DNA of 48,521 nucleotides from Candidatus Thalassarchaeaceae archaeon (GCA_030747675.1 JASLKH010000056.1:1-48521); one strand, 5' to 3'; counted from the first letter of the stretch, positions 24,800-35,300 are shown. The notes: generated from the sequence alone by a model not told the origin. Made by a program: numbers and translations.

Positions 24800-25807
24800 A
24801 TGGACGCAATAGTGGATACTAAAATCACAAAAATTGTTGCTGATGGTGATTTGGACGGACTCCTTTCCGCTGCTATTTTGCATAGAATTTGGCCCGATGC
24901 AACAATACATTTCACTCACCCAGCTGAGGTGAGGAGCGGTGGAGTTGACAATCACATTGGAAGAGAAACTGCGATGGTAGATCTACCATTCCATCCTAAT
25001 TGCGGCCTTCATATAGATCATCACCTAACGAATAAACCAACTTATGAGCAGGAACAAATAGCTGCCGAACAAGGATGTAAAATTATTTGGAACGACGCTT
25101 TAAGCGCGGCAAGAGTTTGTTTTGACACATTTCGAAAACATGTTGATATTTCAGACTTTGAAATGTGGATGCCAATGGTTGACAAACTAGATGGCGGCAA
25201 GATATCAGCTACTGAATTCCTTTCTGATAACCCCATCATGTGGATTGGAAGAACAATCGACACCACAGATTTACCTTATTGTCGATTATTACTCGAACAA
25301 CTTGCATTGGGACACTCCCCAAAAGAAATAATTGAAATTGAAGAGGTGGGGGCAAAGGTTTCTGAAGCCAGAATAAATTTTGAAAACCTTCGGAAAACAC
25401 TTTCTGATCATTTATACATCGTAGACAGACTCGCAATCGTCCGTTTAGAAGAAAAGGGTTTCCGGACAAATGGATACCTCGTCACGGCACACGCCGGCAA
25501 ATCGTGTGATGCATGTATGATTATCCATGGGTACACTGATGGAGAAATTAGTGACAAATCAAAATGGCCTCTTTCCGCCTCTTTTTATTCCAACTCATTT
25601 TTGCATAAACAAAGTCCAATATTCGATTTAACCAGATTAGCTACCGCATTCGACGTTGATGGTGGTGGACATGCAGGGGCTTGCGGCTGCCGAATTCAGC
25701 CATTGTCTGAATCAGGAACCATAGAAAATAGGCCAATAACGAGTTCCGATATTGAACGAAATATCAATGCATGGCAGCGGCTGTGGAGTCAGCGGAAATC
25801 ACGTTAA
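24800..25807 (+). CDS. DHH-family phosphoesterase
   Basis: A 335-residue protein. The N-terminal DHH domain has DGDLDGLLSAAIL (motif I/II), VDLPFHPNCGLHIDHH (the DHH motif itself near residues 73-75), and a metal-binding Asp in DKLDG. The C-terminal DHHA1-like domain carries DVDGGGHAGACGCR (the GGGH--A-G substrate motif). Members cleave phosphodiester bonds in oligoRNA (NrnA, RecJ-like), cyclic dinucleotides or pyrophosphate; the substrate is not defined here. A GGGGG element lies 7 bases before the ATG. The last 9 bases overlap the convergent membrane gene. Confidence 0.9.
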   Translation: MDAIVDTKITKIVADGDLDGLLSAAILHRIWPDATIHFTHPAEVRSGGVDNHIGRETAMVDLPFHPNCGLHIDHHLTNKPTYEQEQIAAEQGCKIIWNDALSAARVCFDTFRKHVDISDFEMWMPMVDKLDGGKISATEFLSDNPIMWIGRTIDTTDLPYCRLLLEQLALGHSPKEIIEIEEVGAKVSEARINFENLRKTLSDHLYIVDRLAIVRLEEKGFRTNGYLVTAHAGKSCDACMIIHGYTDGEISDKSKWPLSASFYSNSFLHKQSPIFDLTRLATAFDVDGGGHAGACGCRIQPLSESGTIENRPITSSDIERNINAWQRLWSQRKSR

Positions 25808-26284
25808 CAATTGCATTAACCATAGAAATCCCAGAAATGCATGAATAACAATTAGGGCAATAATAACATCAGACGCCCTCCCATGTTGCAATTTTTCTCG
25901 AGCGGAAGAAACACCCTGTTCACGAAGCGATTTTACTTTCCGACCTTTGTACCACAACATAGTAACGAGTCCCAGTCCGAGAACTCCCCCTGCAGCATGA
26001 AGTGCACCTGCACTAGGTGGCAACAGGGCTTGGAAAAAGCCCACACCATCTAAATTTCGAGATTGATGTAATGCATTTCCTACAAATCCAGTAATTACAA
26101 CTAACCATGATAGCTTGTACAGCCTTTCCCCCAAACGTTCGTGCTTTGAAACTGCAACGACTCGATCATCACCTTTGAGTAATTTCCCCCTTTCCCTCCA
26201 CTGGTGCTGCTTCACCATCCATGCAATGACTGCTAAAGCGATCAAAGGATGAAGGAGAATAATAACGAGGTCAACACTCTCCAT
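25799..26284 (-). CDS. DUF4079-like four-helix membrane protein
   Basis: A 161-residue membrane protein from the ATG at 26284 (MESVDLVIILLHPLIAL); a longer frame from 26308 is less likely. Four hydrophobic helices occur at about residues 4-24, 59-76, 91-111 and 138-158, with conserved-looking His residues on three of them (ILLHPL, ALHAAGG, VIHAFLG), compatible with heme or quinone contact as in four-helix cytochrome-like proteins and DUF4079. The basic loop between helices 1 and 2 is cytoplasmic. Function unknown; family assignment moderately confident. Confidence 0.65.
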   Translation of the reverse strand: MESVDLVIILLHPLIALAVIAWMVKQHQWRERGKLLKGDDRVVAVSKHERLGERLYKLSWLVVITGFVGNALHQSRNLDGVGFFQALLPPSAGALHAAGGVLGLGLVTMLWYKGRKVKSLREQGVSSAREKLQHGRASDVIIALIVIHAFLGFLWLMQLLT

Positions 26285-26385
26285 GTTAACCCGAACCCCT
26301 TCGAACACTTCAGCGCAGCGGCTCCGGCGATGTGTTCATTAGGGTCTGTTAACGGCACGACTTTGTACAGATAGGAGATAGCCCA

Positions 26386-29300
26386 TTGGAAGACAAATTA
26401 CAAGAGTGCCTCAACATGGTTACTAACAAAGCGGATTTAAGCAAATTGCGCAAATCCGCAGCATATGATTTGTTGGATAAACCATGGGTCGGTTTACTTG
26501 AATTTGTATTATCTAAAGACGCCCAACTGGAAACTTCAGGGGACAAGAAATCATCTCAACGACCCAGGGGTCCACGTGGTCGGGGGCGAAGTGGAAACCG
26601 CAATCCATTCGTTGCTTTACTTGAACCCACGAGTGCATTAATTACATCCGATGCACCACCAGGATACCGTTTAACTGCTCTACTTGTCCAACGCTCATTG
26701 TCTTCTAACCGGTGGAAACCAGAATGGGATAACGACATTGAAAAACTTCGAGATACTTGTAAATCAGGTATTCACCCCGTCTGGTCAGAAATGGCACAAA
26801 AAAGCCACATTATTTCGGAATTAATGTCATACCCAACAAAGAAACCCAAGGCGAGGCAAGGCAACATCAAAAGTTGGGTCGAAGGAGCAAAAATAGATCC
26901 CAATAACAACGAAGCGGTAATCGGTTGGTTGAATGCACCAAACCCATTCAATCTCAACTCAGAAGTAGAGCAAGCAATTCAACGGATAGCAAAAGATATT
27001 ATGAAAAATCGCGCATCGGAAAAACATCTTCTCGCCCTGGAAAAATTAGAAGGAAACCCAAGTCTAATACGAGCAATCATTCACACCAATATTTCCAAGG
27101 AAGCAGCCATTCCCGAACTTGAAAAAATCGTGGCAGAAGACAACGATGTGCAAAGCGTGGCTCAGAATATACTTGAAATAACCCAATTAAGAAATGGAAA
27201 TACTTCATACTGGAAAGCATGCTATTCAGTCAAGGGCGACGACCCTCTTTCCGTGGCCATGCGAAACCAATCATGGAAAAATATCCCTGATAATGCATCA
27301 TTATCTGTTTTAGAATTACAAGAAGGCATCGAGGCCCAAGAAGGTCCAATCGACCCGGCTCTAGAATGGGCACTTTTTGTGGCTCTAATTGGCGATAAAT
27401 TGTTTAAAGAAGCCGATGAATTGGTGTCGGGAATTTCTGTAATTGACAAATCAAGATTACCTCATATTCTCAAATTTTTATCAAATTACAACTCACCTAA
27501 ACTAGTAGAGAGGTTGACCGAAGAAATACACAAATTTAACCATGAAGAAATCATAGAAATCATGAATTCAGATGTTAGAAACACACTTCGAGTATCTGCT
27601 GCTTTAGAATTACAAAAAGAAGGAGGGGATCCATGGGTTGAACACCAAAACTTGGCTTTAGATATAGTTGGCCAAGCAGGCAATGCCTCCCAAATAGGCA
27701 CAATTTTGAGGAAAATAGACAACTCGGCAGAAAAACATCCATATCTAACTTTACTTGTTTACCATTTATTAGATGCAAGTGCCAAAGAAGATCTGCGAGA
27801 ATGGGCAACATCTTCACGTGTTATTTCAATTACAACTTTAGCAAAAGGTTCAGTAAATGACCCTAATACAGCATCTAATAATTTGATTAAAATTCTTGAA
27901 GGCGCCCCTTCGGAAATAGCACCCATACACGCATGCCTTGATCCAAGCGGAATCAAGGCGTTCAATCAATGCCGCCGGGCATTAATGGACGAAGGCGACG
28001 GACTTGTTGCTAAAAATTTACTAGACGAACTTGAAAATTCGGTGAAGAACTCGGGCATGAAACCAATTGAGGAGAATTTATTCATTGCAGTAATTACCGA
28101 CTTACGATTTAACCGAGTGCTCAACCTTCTTGAAAATGGTAAAAAAGAAGATGTAGCAGTGGCGGAAACCTCCCTAAATACGCTAATTGGTAAGACGCCC
28201 CGAATGCGAATAATGGGTGAAGCAAGACAAGCAATCCTCGAATATGGACTATCAATTCCTGCACTTTCTGATTGGCACCGCGAAAATATTCCTTCTTCAC
28301 CGTGGCACCGTCTTATTTTGGCATTTATTGATGTTAGAGATGACAAGCAACTGTCAGCTGCCCGAGGGTTGCGGGATTCGAGTCGAATAGATATTTTCAG
28401 TTACGAAGAAAGGGTTAGATTAGCCAGACGTGCACTAATATTATTTGCACACGCAGGTGAATGGCGTTTGGCTGTTGAAATGCTCGAGAATCCGCATCAA
28501 AGTGCATTAAAGTCTGCTCTAACAAATCAATTCCAATTGTACCTCCACGTTTGTAATGAACAGTCAAAAGGACGCTCCGGCCCCGCTTTAGAACACATTC
28601 TACGTTCCATCAAAAGAGAAGAGGAGTATGACTATGAAAACCCAGAAGGAGAAACAGAGAAACGGACACGTACCACTTACCCTTCTGACGAATTGGATAG
28701 CATGTTCAATTACCCTAACATCCATGGTTTGCCCAAGGAACCATGGCAAGGTCGCATTAGGGCCGCATTGAACGGATTAACAGACAACCGAAGAAGCCCA
28801 ATGAGCCTACTCCAATCTCGCTTCAGAAATATCCTTACAGATAAAGGAACAGTTTCTGAAATTGAAGCGATCGCTAAAGAAGCTGCAGAACTCGACCCAA
28901 TTACTGGGCTAATGATGTTTGAAAGAGCAATAAATTCTGGACAATACTTGAATGAAAAGAAACCATTACTTCGCAGTCAAAAAGCAGTATATTCATTGCA
29001 CCAAGAACAAATCCCAATCAAATCAAGAATGAAATTTAGACATTTACAATTGAAACCAATGGTTTTGATAGACACAAATTTACTTATTGATGCCATAAAA
29101 GAGGAAATTCATCGAGAACTAGGCAACGAAACAGGATCCATCACTTATCAAGGAGGAAGCACATTTCATAGAAAGTTGTATTCTAAAGCAACCAAAAAAG
29201 AAATTGAGTGCTACATCCCATCAATCGTCATCAGTGAATTGATTGCTAGAACCAAGTCACCTCAAAAACTCCGAGAATTATTCACTCAAGATTTGATTGA

Positions 29301-29742
29301 AGATGATAATTGGGAAAAAGCAATTTCAAACCAAGTAGTTTCTGAAAAACGAGCAAAAGTTCTTCGAAATTACAACACATGGTCCCCTGGAGATGTAGAA
29401 CAACTTTCCACTGAGGCAAGTGCTTACAATAAATGTGTAGAAGAATTTCTTGTATCCCAATCGCCTATGTACCAGCGGATCACAGATTACAAATCTAGTA
29501 TGAATAAGAATACATCCAAGAATAGAACATCTATTCAGCGGCAGAAAATATACCCTGAGAGTGGAGACAGAGAAATTATGCGGGTAGGGCGCGCACTCTC
29601 TAATCAATCTATATGGGGCATAGGGTCGATACTTGTTGCCACGCGTGATTCGGACTTCACAGTAGGTTCAAAGATGCTAGAAGATAAGCTAGGATTTGGT
29701 GTGATACGAAAACTGGATGACCTGAATCAGAGGCTTAGGTAA
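26386..29742 (+). CDS. Giant helical-solenoid protein with C-terminal PIN nuclease domain
   Basis: An 1118-residue protein with a TTG start preceded by AGGAGA. Residues 1-50 are helical; 58-75 is an RGG-like basic linker (RPRGPRGRGRSGNRN). About 100-870 is a long alpha-solenoid of HEAT/TPR-like helix pairs with no obvious motif. Residues 890-1118 are a PIN domain: Asp896 in VLIDTNLLIDAI, Glu951 in IVISELIART, Asp1061 in SGDREIMRVGRAL and Asp1088/Asp1090 in VATRDSDF, so all four acidic metal-ligand positions appear filled. This suggests a Mg/Mn-dependent endoribonuclease held by a large binding scaffold. Substrate and context are unknown. It is not a standard toxin-size VapC; no antitoxin gene is adjacent. 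Confidence 0.85.
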   Translation: MEDKLQECLNMVTNKADLSKLRKSAAYDLLDKPWVGLLEFVLSKDAQLETSGDKKSSQRPRGPRGRGRSGNRNPFVALLEPTSALITSDAPPGYRLTALLVQRSLSSNRWKPEWDNDIEKLRDTCKSGIHPVWSEMAQKSHIISELMSYPTKKPKARQGNIKSWVEGAKIDPNNNEAVIGWLNAPNPFNLNSEVEQAIQRIAKDIMKNRASEKHLLALEKLEGNPSLIRAIIHTNISKEAAIPELEKIVAEDNDVQSVAQNILEITQLRNGNTSYWKACYSVKGDDPLSVAMRNQSWKNIPDNASLSVLELQEGIEAQEGPIDPALEWALFVALIGDKLFKEADELVSGISVIDKSRLPHILKFLSNYNSPKLVERLTEEIHKFNHEEIIEIMNSDVRNTLRVSAALELQKEGGDPWVEHQNLALDIVGQAGNASQIGTILRKIDNSAEKHPYLTLLVYHLLDASAKEDLREWATSSRVISITTLAKGSVNDPNTASNNLIKILEGAPSEIAPIHACLDPSGIKAFNQCRRALMDEGDGLVAKNLLDELENSVKNSGMKPIEENLFIAVITDLRFNRVLNLLENGKKEDVAVAETSLNTLIGKTPRMRIMGEARQAILEYGLSIPALSDWHRENIPSSPWHRLILAFIDVRDDKQLSAARGLRDSSRIDIFSYEERVRLARRALILFAHAGEWRLAVEMLENPHQSALKSALTNQFQLYLHVCNEQSKGRSGPALEHILRSIKREEEYDYENPEGETEKRTRTTYPSDELDSMFNYPNIHGLPKEPWQGRIRAALNGLTDNRRSPMSLLQSRFRNILTDKGTVSEIEAIAKEAAELDPITGLMMFERAINSGQYLNEKKPLLRSQKAVYSLHQEQIPIKSRMKFRHLQLKPMVLIDTNLLIDAIKEEIHRELGNETGSITYQGGSTFHRKLYSKATKKEIECYIPSIVISELIARTKSPQKLRELFTQDLIEDDNWEKAISNQVVSEKRAKVLRNYNTWSPGDVEQLSTEASAYNKCVEEFLVSQSPMYQRITDYKSSMNKNTSKNRTSIQRQKIYPESGDREIMRVGRALSNQSIWGIGSILVATRDSDFTVGSKMLEDKLGFGVIRKLDDLNQRLR

Positions 29743-30041
29743 GCCAATAAACTAAAACTGTTAAAATCAATTAATTACAGTTAATTAAAAAAAAAAGTAA
29801 TTAATTTCAATTAATTTAATTATGGTGGAATATATCTCCAAAACCCGACACCCTGGTCGACTAAGCCGAATTGATTGATTCTAGAGGGTTTTTCCAAATG
29901 GACTCTAAAAACCCGATCCAAACGAGTGGGTCAACAGCTACACCGAAACTATCTCAAAATATGTAATTAATTGAAATTAATTCAATTATTCCGAATAATA
30001 TCCGAATTAAATATAAGATGTGCCTTGTACGCACACATTGT
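29743..30041 (+). promoter_or_regulatory. AT-rich control region with three near-palindromic elements and a TATA box
   Basis: Element A is at 29769-29788, B at 29797-29822, C at 29963-29988; all share the core AATTAATTNNANTTAATT. B and C agree at 23 of 26 positions. C lies just upstream of a clear TATA box (TTAAATATAA, 30007-30016). The TATA position places transcription start close to the ATG at 30042 and so decides that start over the ATG at 30018. No credible gene lies in the 275 bases. An A-run at 29787-29796 may belong to the upstream gene's 3' end. Confidence 0.7.
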
Positions 30042-31016
30042 ATGGAGACAGCCAAACCAATCCCATCTTCATTTGTCACACGCTTGATGGATGAGGCAAA
30101 ACAAGTAGGTTTGAGCACAGACGAATACTGCAGACTCTTGTTGAACAACGAATCCTTTTACAAACAAAACACCACAACATTTGAAACCGGATCAAACCCG
30201 TTTAAACAACTCAAAGGAAAACAACTCAATCCATCAATCCTAAGCGAAACTATTGACGCCCACCCCTTTACAGAAAATGCATTGGCCGGACATATCAACC
30301 GACTCCTACCTCTCAAAGTAGGGTGCAGGATATTATGGTCAATGATTGATGATTCAGGCATAGGACCAACTCCACGCCAATTTCGTTCAACCATTGCATC
30401 AAAAGCCCATGCATTCAGAATTTTTCTGAAAGGAACGGATGAAAACCAAGCCCGCCCTAGAGGGGATCGCTTACACTCTTCATTCCCAACAAGTAGTGAT
30501 GCTGCTGTGAATAGATTCCTCAACCAATACATGCTTCGAAGAACAGGTACAGGAAACAAATACCCGACAGGAGCGTTGCACGACTTCGGACTTATTGCAA
30601 TATCAGATTCGGGAACGGTACAATTCACAGAGACAGGTCGTAAATTCACTCTTCTTCTGAACCCAGTTATTGATGAAGGAAATTTCCGAGGCGCATCATT
30701 TTCTGCTGATGAACAAGTTCTAATTTTGTCTCAAGTGCGAAGTGAAATGAATCGGGAATGGAAATTTATGCGCCATATCCTAGATGGAATACATCTTGGT
30801 TCAAACACTCCAACATCGCTTCTTTCTAGAATATCTCGCCGTTATGGCCCCGGTACAAAGGCCGATTGGAGCAACTCCGTAATGCCCCACATGCGCAGCG
30901 GTGTATTGGGTAGAATGCAAGCACTTGGTCTAATCAAACGCACATTCACAGAAAACCGAGTTGAGTACAGAGTAACACCTCTTGCACTCGTAATTCTTGA
31001 AGAGGACATGGCTTAA
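30042..31016 (+). CDS. Putative winged-helix DNA-binding regulator heading the archaellum-linked cluster
   Basis: A 324-residue soluble protein (METAKPIPSS). An amphipathic N-terminal helix pair (SSFVTRLMDEAKQVGLSTDE) is followed by a mixed domain with two winged-helix-like ends: ALHDFGLIAISDSGTVQFTE (about residues 180-205) and GRMQALGLIKRTFTENRVEY (about 285-305), each of the form L--LGLI-R------Y-VT/T--G. Tandem wings of this kind are common in archaeal transcription factors. It is the first gene after the operator-like repeats and the TATA box, and starts the long same-strand cluster. A role as a regulator is inferred, not proven. The start is chosen from the TATA spacing. Confidence 0.6.
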   Translation: METAKPIPSSFVTRLMDEAKQVGLSTDEYCRLLLNNESFYKQNTTTFETGSNPFKQLKGKQLNPSILSETIDAHPFTENALAGHINRLLPLKVGCRILWSMIDDSGIGPTPRQFRSTIASKAHAFRIFLKGTDENQARPRGDRLHSSFPTSSDAAVNRFLNQYMLRRTGTGNKYPTGALHDFGLIAISDSGTVQFTETGRKFTLLLNPVIDEGNFRGASFSADEQVLILSQVRSEMNREWKFMRHILDGIHLGSNTPTSLLSRISRRYGPGTKADWSNSVMPHMRSGVLGRMQALGLIKRTFTENRVEYRVTPLALVILEEDMA

Positions 31017-31028
31017 GGGGGTGGGAAT

Positions 31029-31919
31029 TTGATTGCAATACCATGGTCCGCCGCAATATTATTTTCCATATTAGCTGCAATGATCACCTTCGGCCTCTAT
31101 GCAATTCTTTCTGCTGAATCAAATCCCGCTCATGCGGCACGCCTCACCAATGTTCGCGCCTCACCGGTTGCAGCTCCAGCATCCCGTCCTCAGCGATTTG
31201 CATTGGAGGACGAAATGGTTAGAATGAGCAAACCCAAAATTGAGACGCGAGAGTCCGACACCCTTTCTGATCACGATTCTGCTGAGTTGGTCGAAGAAGC
31301 CTCTGTCGAATATGAGGATGAAGATTCCCAACCAATCGAGGATATTCCAGAAATAGAGGAAGAAGCAGAATCCGAGGAAACCCCTGGCACCAATTCCCTT
31401 GATAGTGAATTTTTACTTGAAGAAATTGGGAAGGAATGGCAAATTAAAGCCGGAAGCGGACAATCAGCAACAACATTGGATGAGGCGACCGGAGAGGCAG
31501 TACGAGAATCCGACACATCCGAATTCGAAGAACGCCTTAACCGAGAAGGAGCTCAAACAGGAAAGGTCCAAGTGAGCCTTATTTGGGATAATACGAATGA
31601 TTTGGACCTCAGTGTAGTTTGCCCTTCAGGTGAAAGAATATCTTTTGATCACAAAACGTCACGTTGCGGAGGTAGGTTGGACATTGATATGAACGAATCC
31701 CCCACTAGTGAACAACCCGTTGAGAATATTTATTGGTCAAAGGATTCCGCTCCGAAAGGAGATTACAAGGTCTTTGTCGAACACTTTGAACATCATGCTG
31801 AAGAGGATTTAACAAATTTCCGAATTCTTGTAAACGATGGGGACAATAATAAGGAATTCAAGGGCGAAATTACTAACGACGAACCACCACAATTAGTGTG
31901 TGTTTTTTCTGTTGAATGA
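31029..31919 (+). CDS. Membrane-anchored protein with C-terminal YfaP/DUF2135-like domain
   Basis: A 296-residue protein with a TTG start 4-5 bases after a GGGGGTGGG ribosome binding site. Residues 5-27 are a transmembrane helix (WSAAILFSILAAMITFGLYA), followed by a long acidic disordered linker (about 60-165). Residues 175-296 are a beta domain of the YfaP/DUF2135 type: VSLIWDNTNDLDLSVVCPSG, then SRCGGRLDIDMNESP, ENIYWSKDSAPKGDYKVFVE and a His pair. It looks like an exported adhesion or recognition domain held on a flexible stalk. The same domain occurs twice in the gene after next. Gap to the upstream gene is 12 bp, so co-transcription is likely. Confidence 0.75.
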   Translation: MIAIPWSAAILFSILAAMITFGLYAILSAESNPAHAARLTNVRASPVAAPASRPQRFALEDEMVRMSKPKIETRESDTLSDHDSAELVEEASVEYEDEDSQPIEDIPEIEEEAESEETPGTNSLDSEFLLEEIGKEWQIKAGSGQSATTLDEATGEAVRESDTSEFEERLNREGAQTGKVQVSLIWDNTNDLDLSVVCPSGERISFDHKTSRCGGRLDIDMNESPTSEQPVENIYWSKDSAPKGDYKVFVEHFEHHAEEDLTNFRILVNDGDNNKEFKGEITNDEPPQLVCVFSVE

Positions 31920-31928
31920 GGGGTATAA

Positions 31929-32375
31929 ATGCGTTTGACTCGAAAATCACGCCGCAGACAGCGGCTAATTAATCGGGCAAAAACCATCGAGGCGTTGCAA
32001 ACAATAGCCAACGACATTCAAGCTGCATTTGATAACCGTGAAATCACTCACAACGAGGCCGTGATTTTAGGTAATCAAATTCAAAGATGCGCTGATTTGA
32101 TAGATGGCACACAACTGGTGTACGCAATTTCAGATCGCGACGCATACCGCCGATTAATTGAAGTATATCTCGATGACGGAATTCTATCAAGAACAGAACA
32201 AATATTACTTTGGGACGAACGCAGGAAACTGGGTATTTCAGAGGACGCCCACACCCGATTACTTGTGGCATTAATCGCTCGTTACCAGCGGCAAGGCCGA
32301 CCAGTTCATGTTCAAAATGCACCCCGCTCTATCCCAAAATCGGGCGCCGATGAAAATACAGGAGGGAGCAATTAG
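31929..32375 (+). CDS. Small basic helical protein, TerB-like
   Basis: A 148-residue protein, strongly basic at both ends (MRLTRKSRRRQRLINRAK). Two helix pairs with acidic-turn connections (NREITHNEAVILGNQIQRC and DDGILSRTEQILLWDERRKL) fit a TerB-like or EF-hand-like helical unit and resemble the repeat units of the next gene. GAGGGG lies 5 bases before the ATG. It ends directly at the following start (0 bp). Function unknown; the position inside the archaellum-linked cluster suggests it partners with the repeat protein. Confidence 0.6.
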   Translation: MRLTRKSRRRQRLINRAKTIEALQTIANDIQAAFDNREITHNEAVILGNQIQRCADLIDGTQLVYAISDRDAYRRLIEVYLDDGILSRTEQILLWDERRKLGISEDAHTRLLVALIARYQRQGRPVHVQNAPRSIPKSGADENTGGSN

Positions 32376-35300
32376 TTGGCAATTGAAGTAGGGTATATCG
32401 TTGCAGCCTTAATTGCAGGTGTACTAATATGGCAAGCCACATCACAATTGGGGTCAAAGCGCCGCACCCGCACATCGTTATTGGAAACCTTCGCGATAGA
32501 AGACATTGCGGTTGCCGATGAACCATTCACGCCACGTAAAGATTCAAACGCATCTTTACTCACACCCCGAATTGAATATCAAGAAGAATTAATCCCATTC
32601 GGATCAACACATTCTTTGGAAAAAGCACCAGATATAAAGAACGAAAAAGAAAGTAACTTAGAGGGAGAGGTAACCACACTAAAAGAAGTCGCCATCGAAC
32701 GTTATTCAGTTAGAGAGAGATCGAATGAGAAAGTTTCTGAATGTAAGGAACTTATCCAATTAATCAAAGATTTACGAGAGCAATACAATGTAGAAATAGA
32801 TGATGAATTCTTAGAAGGGCCATTAGAAGGACTAACATTAGCAGAGTTGGACATTCGCCAATCATCTCTCTTGGAAGTTTATGATAAATTATACCAACAT
32901 TCCTTCCAAGAGCAAGTTCAAAAAGTTCGTCGGGAGCAGCTTGAATTCGAATCAAAAGTTGGTGAAAAAGAAAACCAAACAGCGGCTGGAAAACTGGCAA
33001 ACCTCGCCGATGAATTATCCAATTTACGTCGCGAAGAAGAATTGTATCGCCAAATTCAATCTTCAAAAACAACCAAAACTCTTGAATCATTAGATATGTC
33101 TAACCTCGATGTAGATACAACAAAACGCATCACGGCACACTACGACTTTTACTATTCTAGATTAAGTGAAATAGAACGACTACGCACAGAATCCGAAAGA
33201 TACGAATTCCATACCAACGCCATTCTAGATTGTGATGAAAAAGAGAAGTTACTGACAATGGTCTTTGACGGCGTCAACACTAGGATGCGAGTTGAATTGG
33301 AAGAGCGGAGAGAAAAACGGGCAATAGCACTTGATTTACGCGATAAGATGGAGCAACAAAATGCCAACGCGGCAGAACTTCGCCTAGAAATCGAAACAGC
33401 AGTAAGCACAACAGCAATCGATCAAATACAAATCACAGGAGTTAGCCCCCTGCAAGAAAATGAACTCACCGAATTACTCCATGTTACGCGTCAGCAACTG
33501 GCATATTCAGAACTTGAAACTATAATACAGAATTGCGAATATGTTTTGGAACTAGATGCAATACACTTTGAAGGGGTGAATGAAGAACAACTCACAGCCC
33601 TCATTGAGATAAGAGCCAACAAAAGAGCCGAACTGGTCGAGTTTGCTAAACTGGAGAAATTTGAGGAACAATACACTGCATATCTCGACTCAATGCCTGG
33701 GATAGATGACATTGAGGAACTTTTAGGGATAGAAATTGAAAACGTGTCAGAATCTCAAGCCCAGGAATTAGAGAATCTCCGACTTTCTAGATTGGATCAT
33801 TTAGAAGAAATTGAGAGGATACGAATTGAACAAGAACAAGCAGAAAACTTTGAAAATCTCAGGAAACAACTTGAATCAGCGAAGACCTCTAATGAGGTTG
33901 AAGCAATTGTAATCGAAGGGGTCAACGAAGATCAAGAATTAGCGCTGACCGAGATTAAATCAGAAGTATTCGAGATTCTGTTAGAAGATGAAAAGGTAAC
34001 AGAATATGTTGAAAAGGCAGAAAAAGCAAGCAAATCCCCTCCCTCTCCGGATAATTTTGATTTCGACACCGAGTCAACATTTAGGACACGCGTTAAAACA
34101 TTAGGTGCAAAGGATGGCCTCCTTCGCCTTAGTTTACTCTGGAACAATAAGAATGATTTGGACCTAATTGTTCGAACTTCAAAAGGAGAAATTATTCACA
34201 GAGGTTCTCGAAATTCATCTTGTGGTGGAATATTGGATTTAGAAATGAATGCCAAACCAGAGATGAGTTCAGCGATGGAGAACATTGTGTGGCCCAACGG
34301 AAAGATCCCCCCCGAAGGAACATACAACATTTTCATTTGGCATCGGAACCGCCACCAAAAATTGCGAAGAACAGATCCAACAGAATATACACTACGAGCA
34401 AAAGTCGGTGCAGAGTATTTCCAATATGAGGGAAAAATTAGTTATGGGGACAATTTACGATTAATCGCCTCAATTGAAGTCCCCGAATCGAATACAATGC
34501 AAAATAGAATGGTCACTGAAGGCAATTTGTATCAAGAATTACGAAGTACTGCAAAATCAGCAAAGAAGTTGAAAGAATTTCCAGAAATAGACGATGAACT
34601 CTCATCATTACACAAAGTGATGTTAGAGCGAATCATTGAGAAAAAGACATCAGAAATCAAAGAAAAAGCGGAAAGACGCCGTGCAGAAAAACAAGCAGCA
34701 GAATATTCACGCATAATACTGGAAATCGAATCATCAATGAATTTGGATGAATTATCAGCAGTTCGATATGACAAGGCTTCCGATGAAGAAATAGTCACTA
34801 TTGAAAAATTGATTACTAAGCGAAGTAAAGCAATCGAATCAGGCTTAAAGAAGCAAGAAATTATGGAGATGAAACAAAGAATCCAGGATTTCAAAACCCA
34901 AATTAATGAAGCCAAAACACTCGTTGATCTTTCATCAATAATTTTCGATGACATCGAAAAAAGAGACGCCATTACTCTACAAAGACTACGTACAGCTAGA
35001 CGAAAAACTCTCCAAAAGAAACTTTCAACAGACGATGTCGAGAAAGATAAACAAGATCGCTTACACAAGGCTTTGAATGAAGCCTACAGTCGTGGAGGCC
35101 TGCAACCATTACCTGCCGATGAGGGCCGACCATCGGCATTCAATGAGCGCCTAGAGGACGCCAATGCAGGCATCGGAGATGTCCAAATATCACTCTTGTG
35201 GGACAACAAAAATGACTTCAATGTTCTAGTGATTACCCCCTCACAAGAAATTATTCATCCTCGGAATCGAAAGTCATCAGATGGAGGATATCAGGATATT

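Noticed and set aside
26386-29742. VapBC-type toxin-antitoxin system
   Set aside because: The PIN domain is at the end of an 1118-residue protein and there is no small antitoxin gene next to it.
29743-30017. Replication origin
   Set aside because: AT-rich with repeats, but there is no orc1/cdc6 gene or ORB-like motif, and the location directly before a TATA box favours gene regulation.
30018-30041. ATG at 30018 as the start of the winged-helix gene
   Set aside because: It would lie only about 2 bases after the TATA box and before the expected transcription start; the ATG at 30042 fits.
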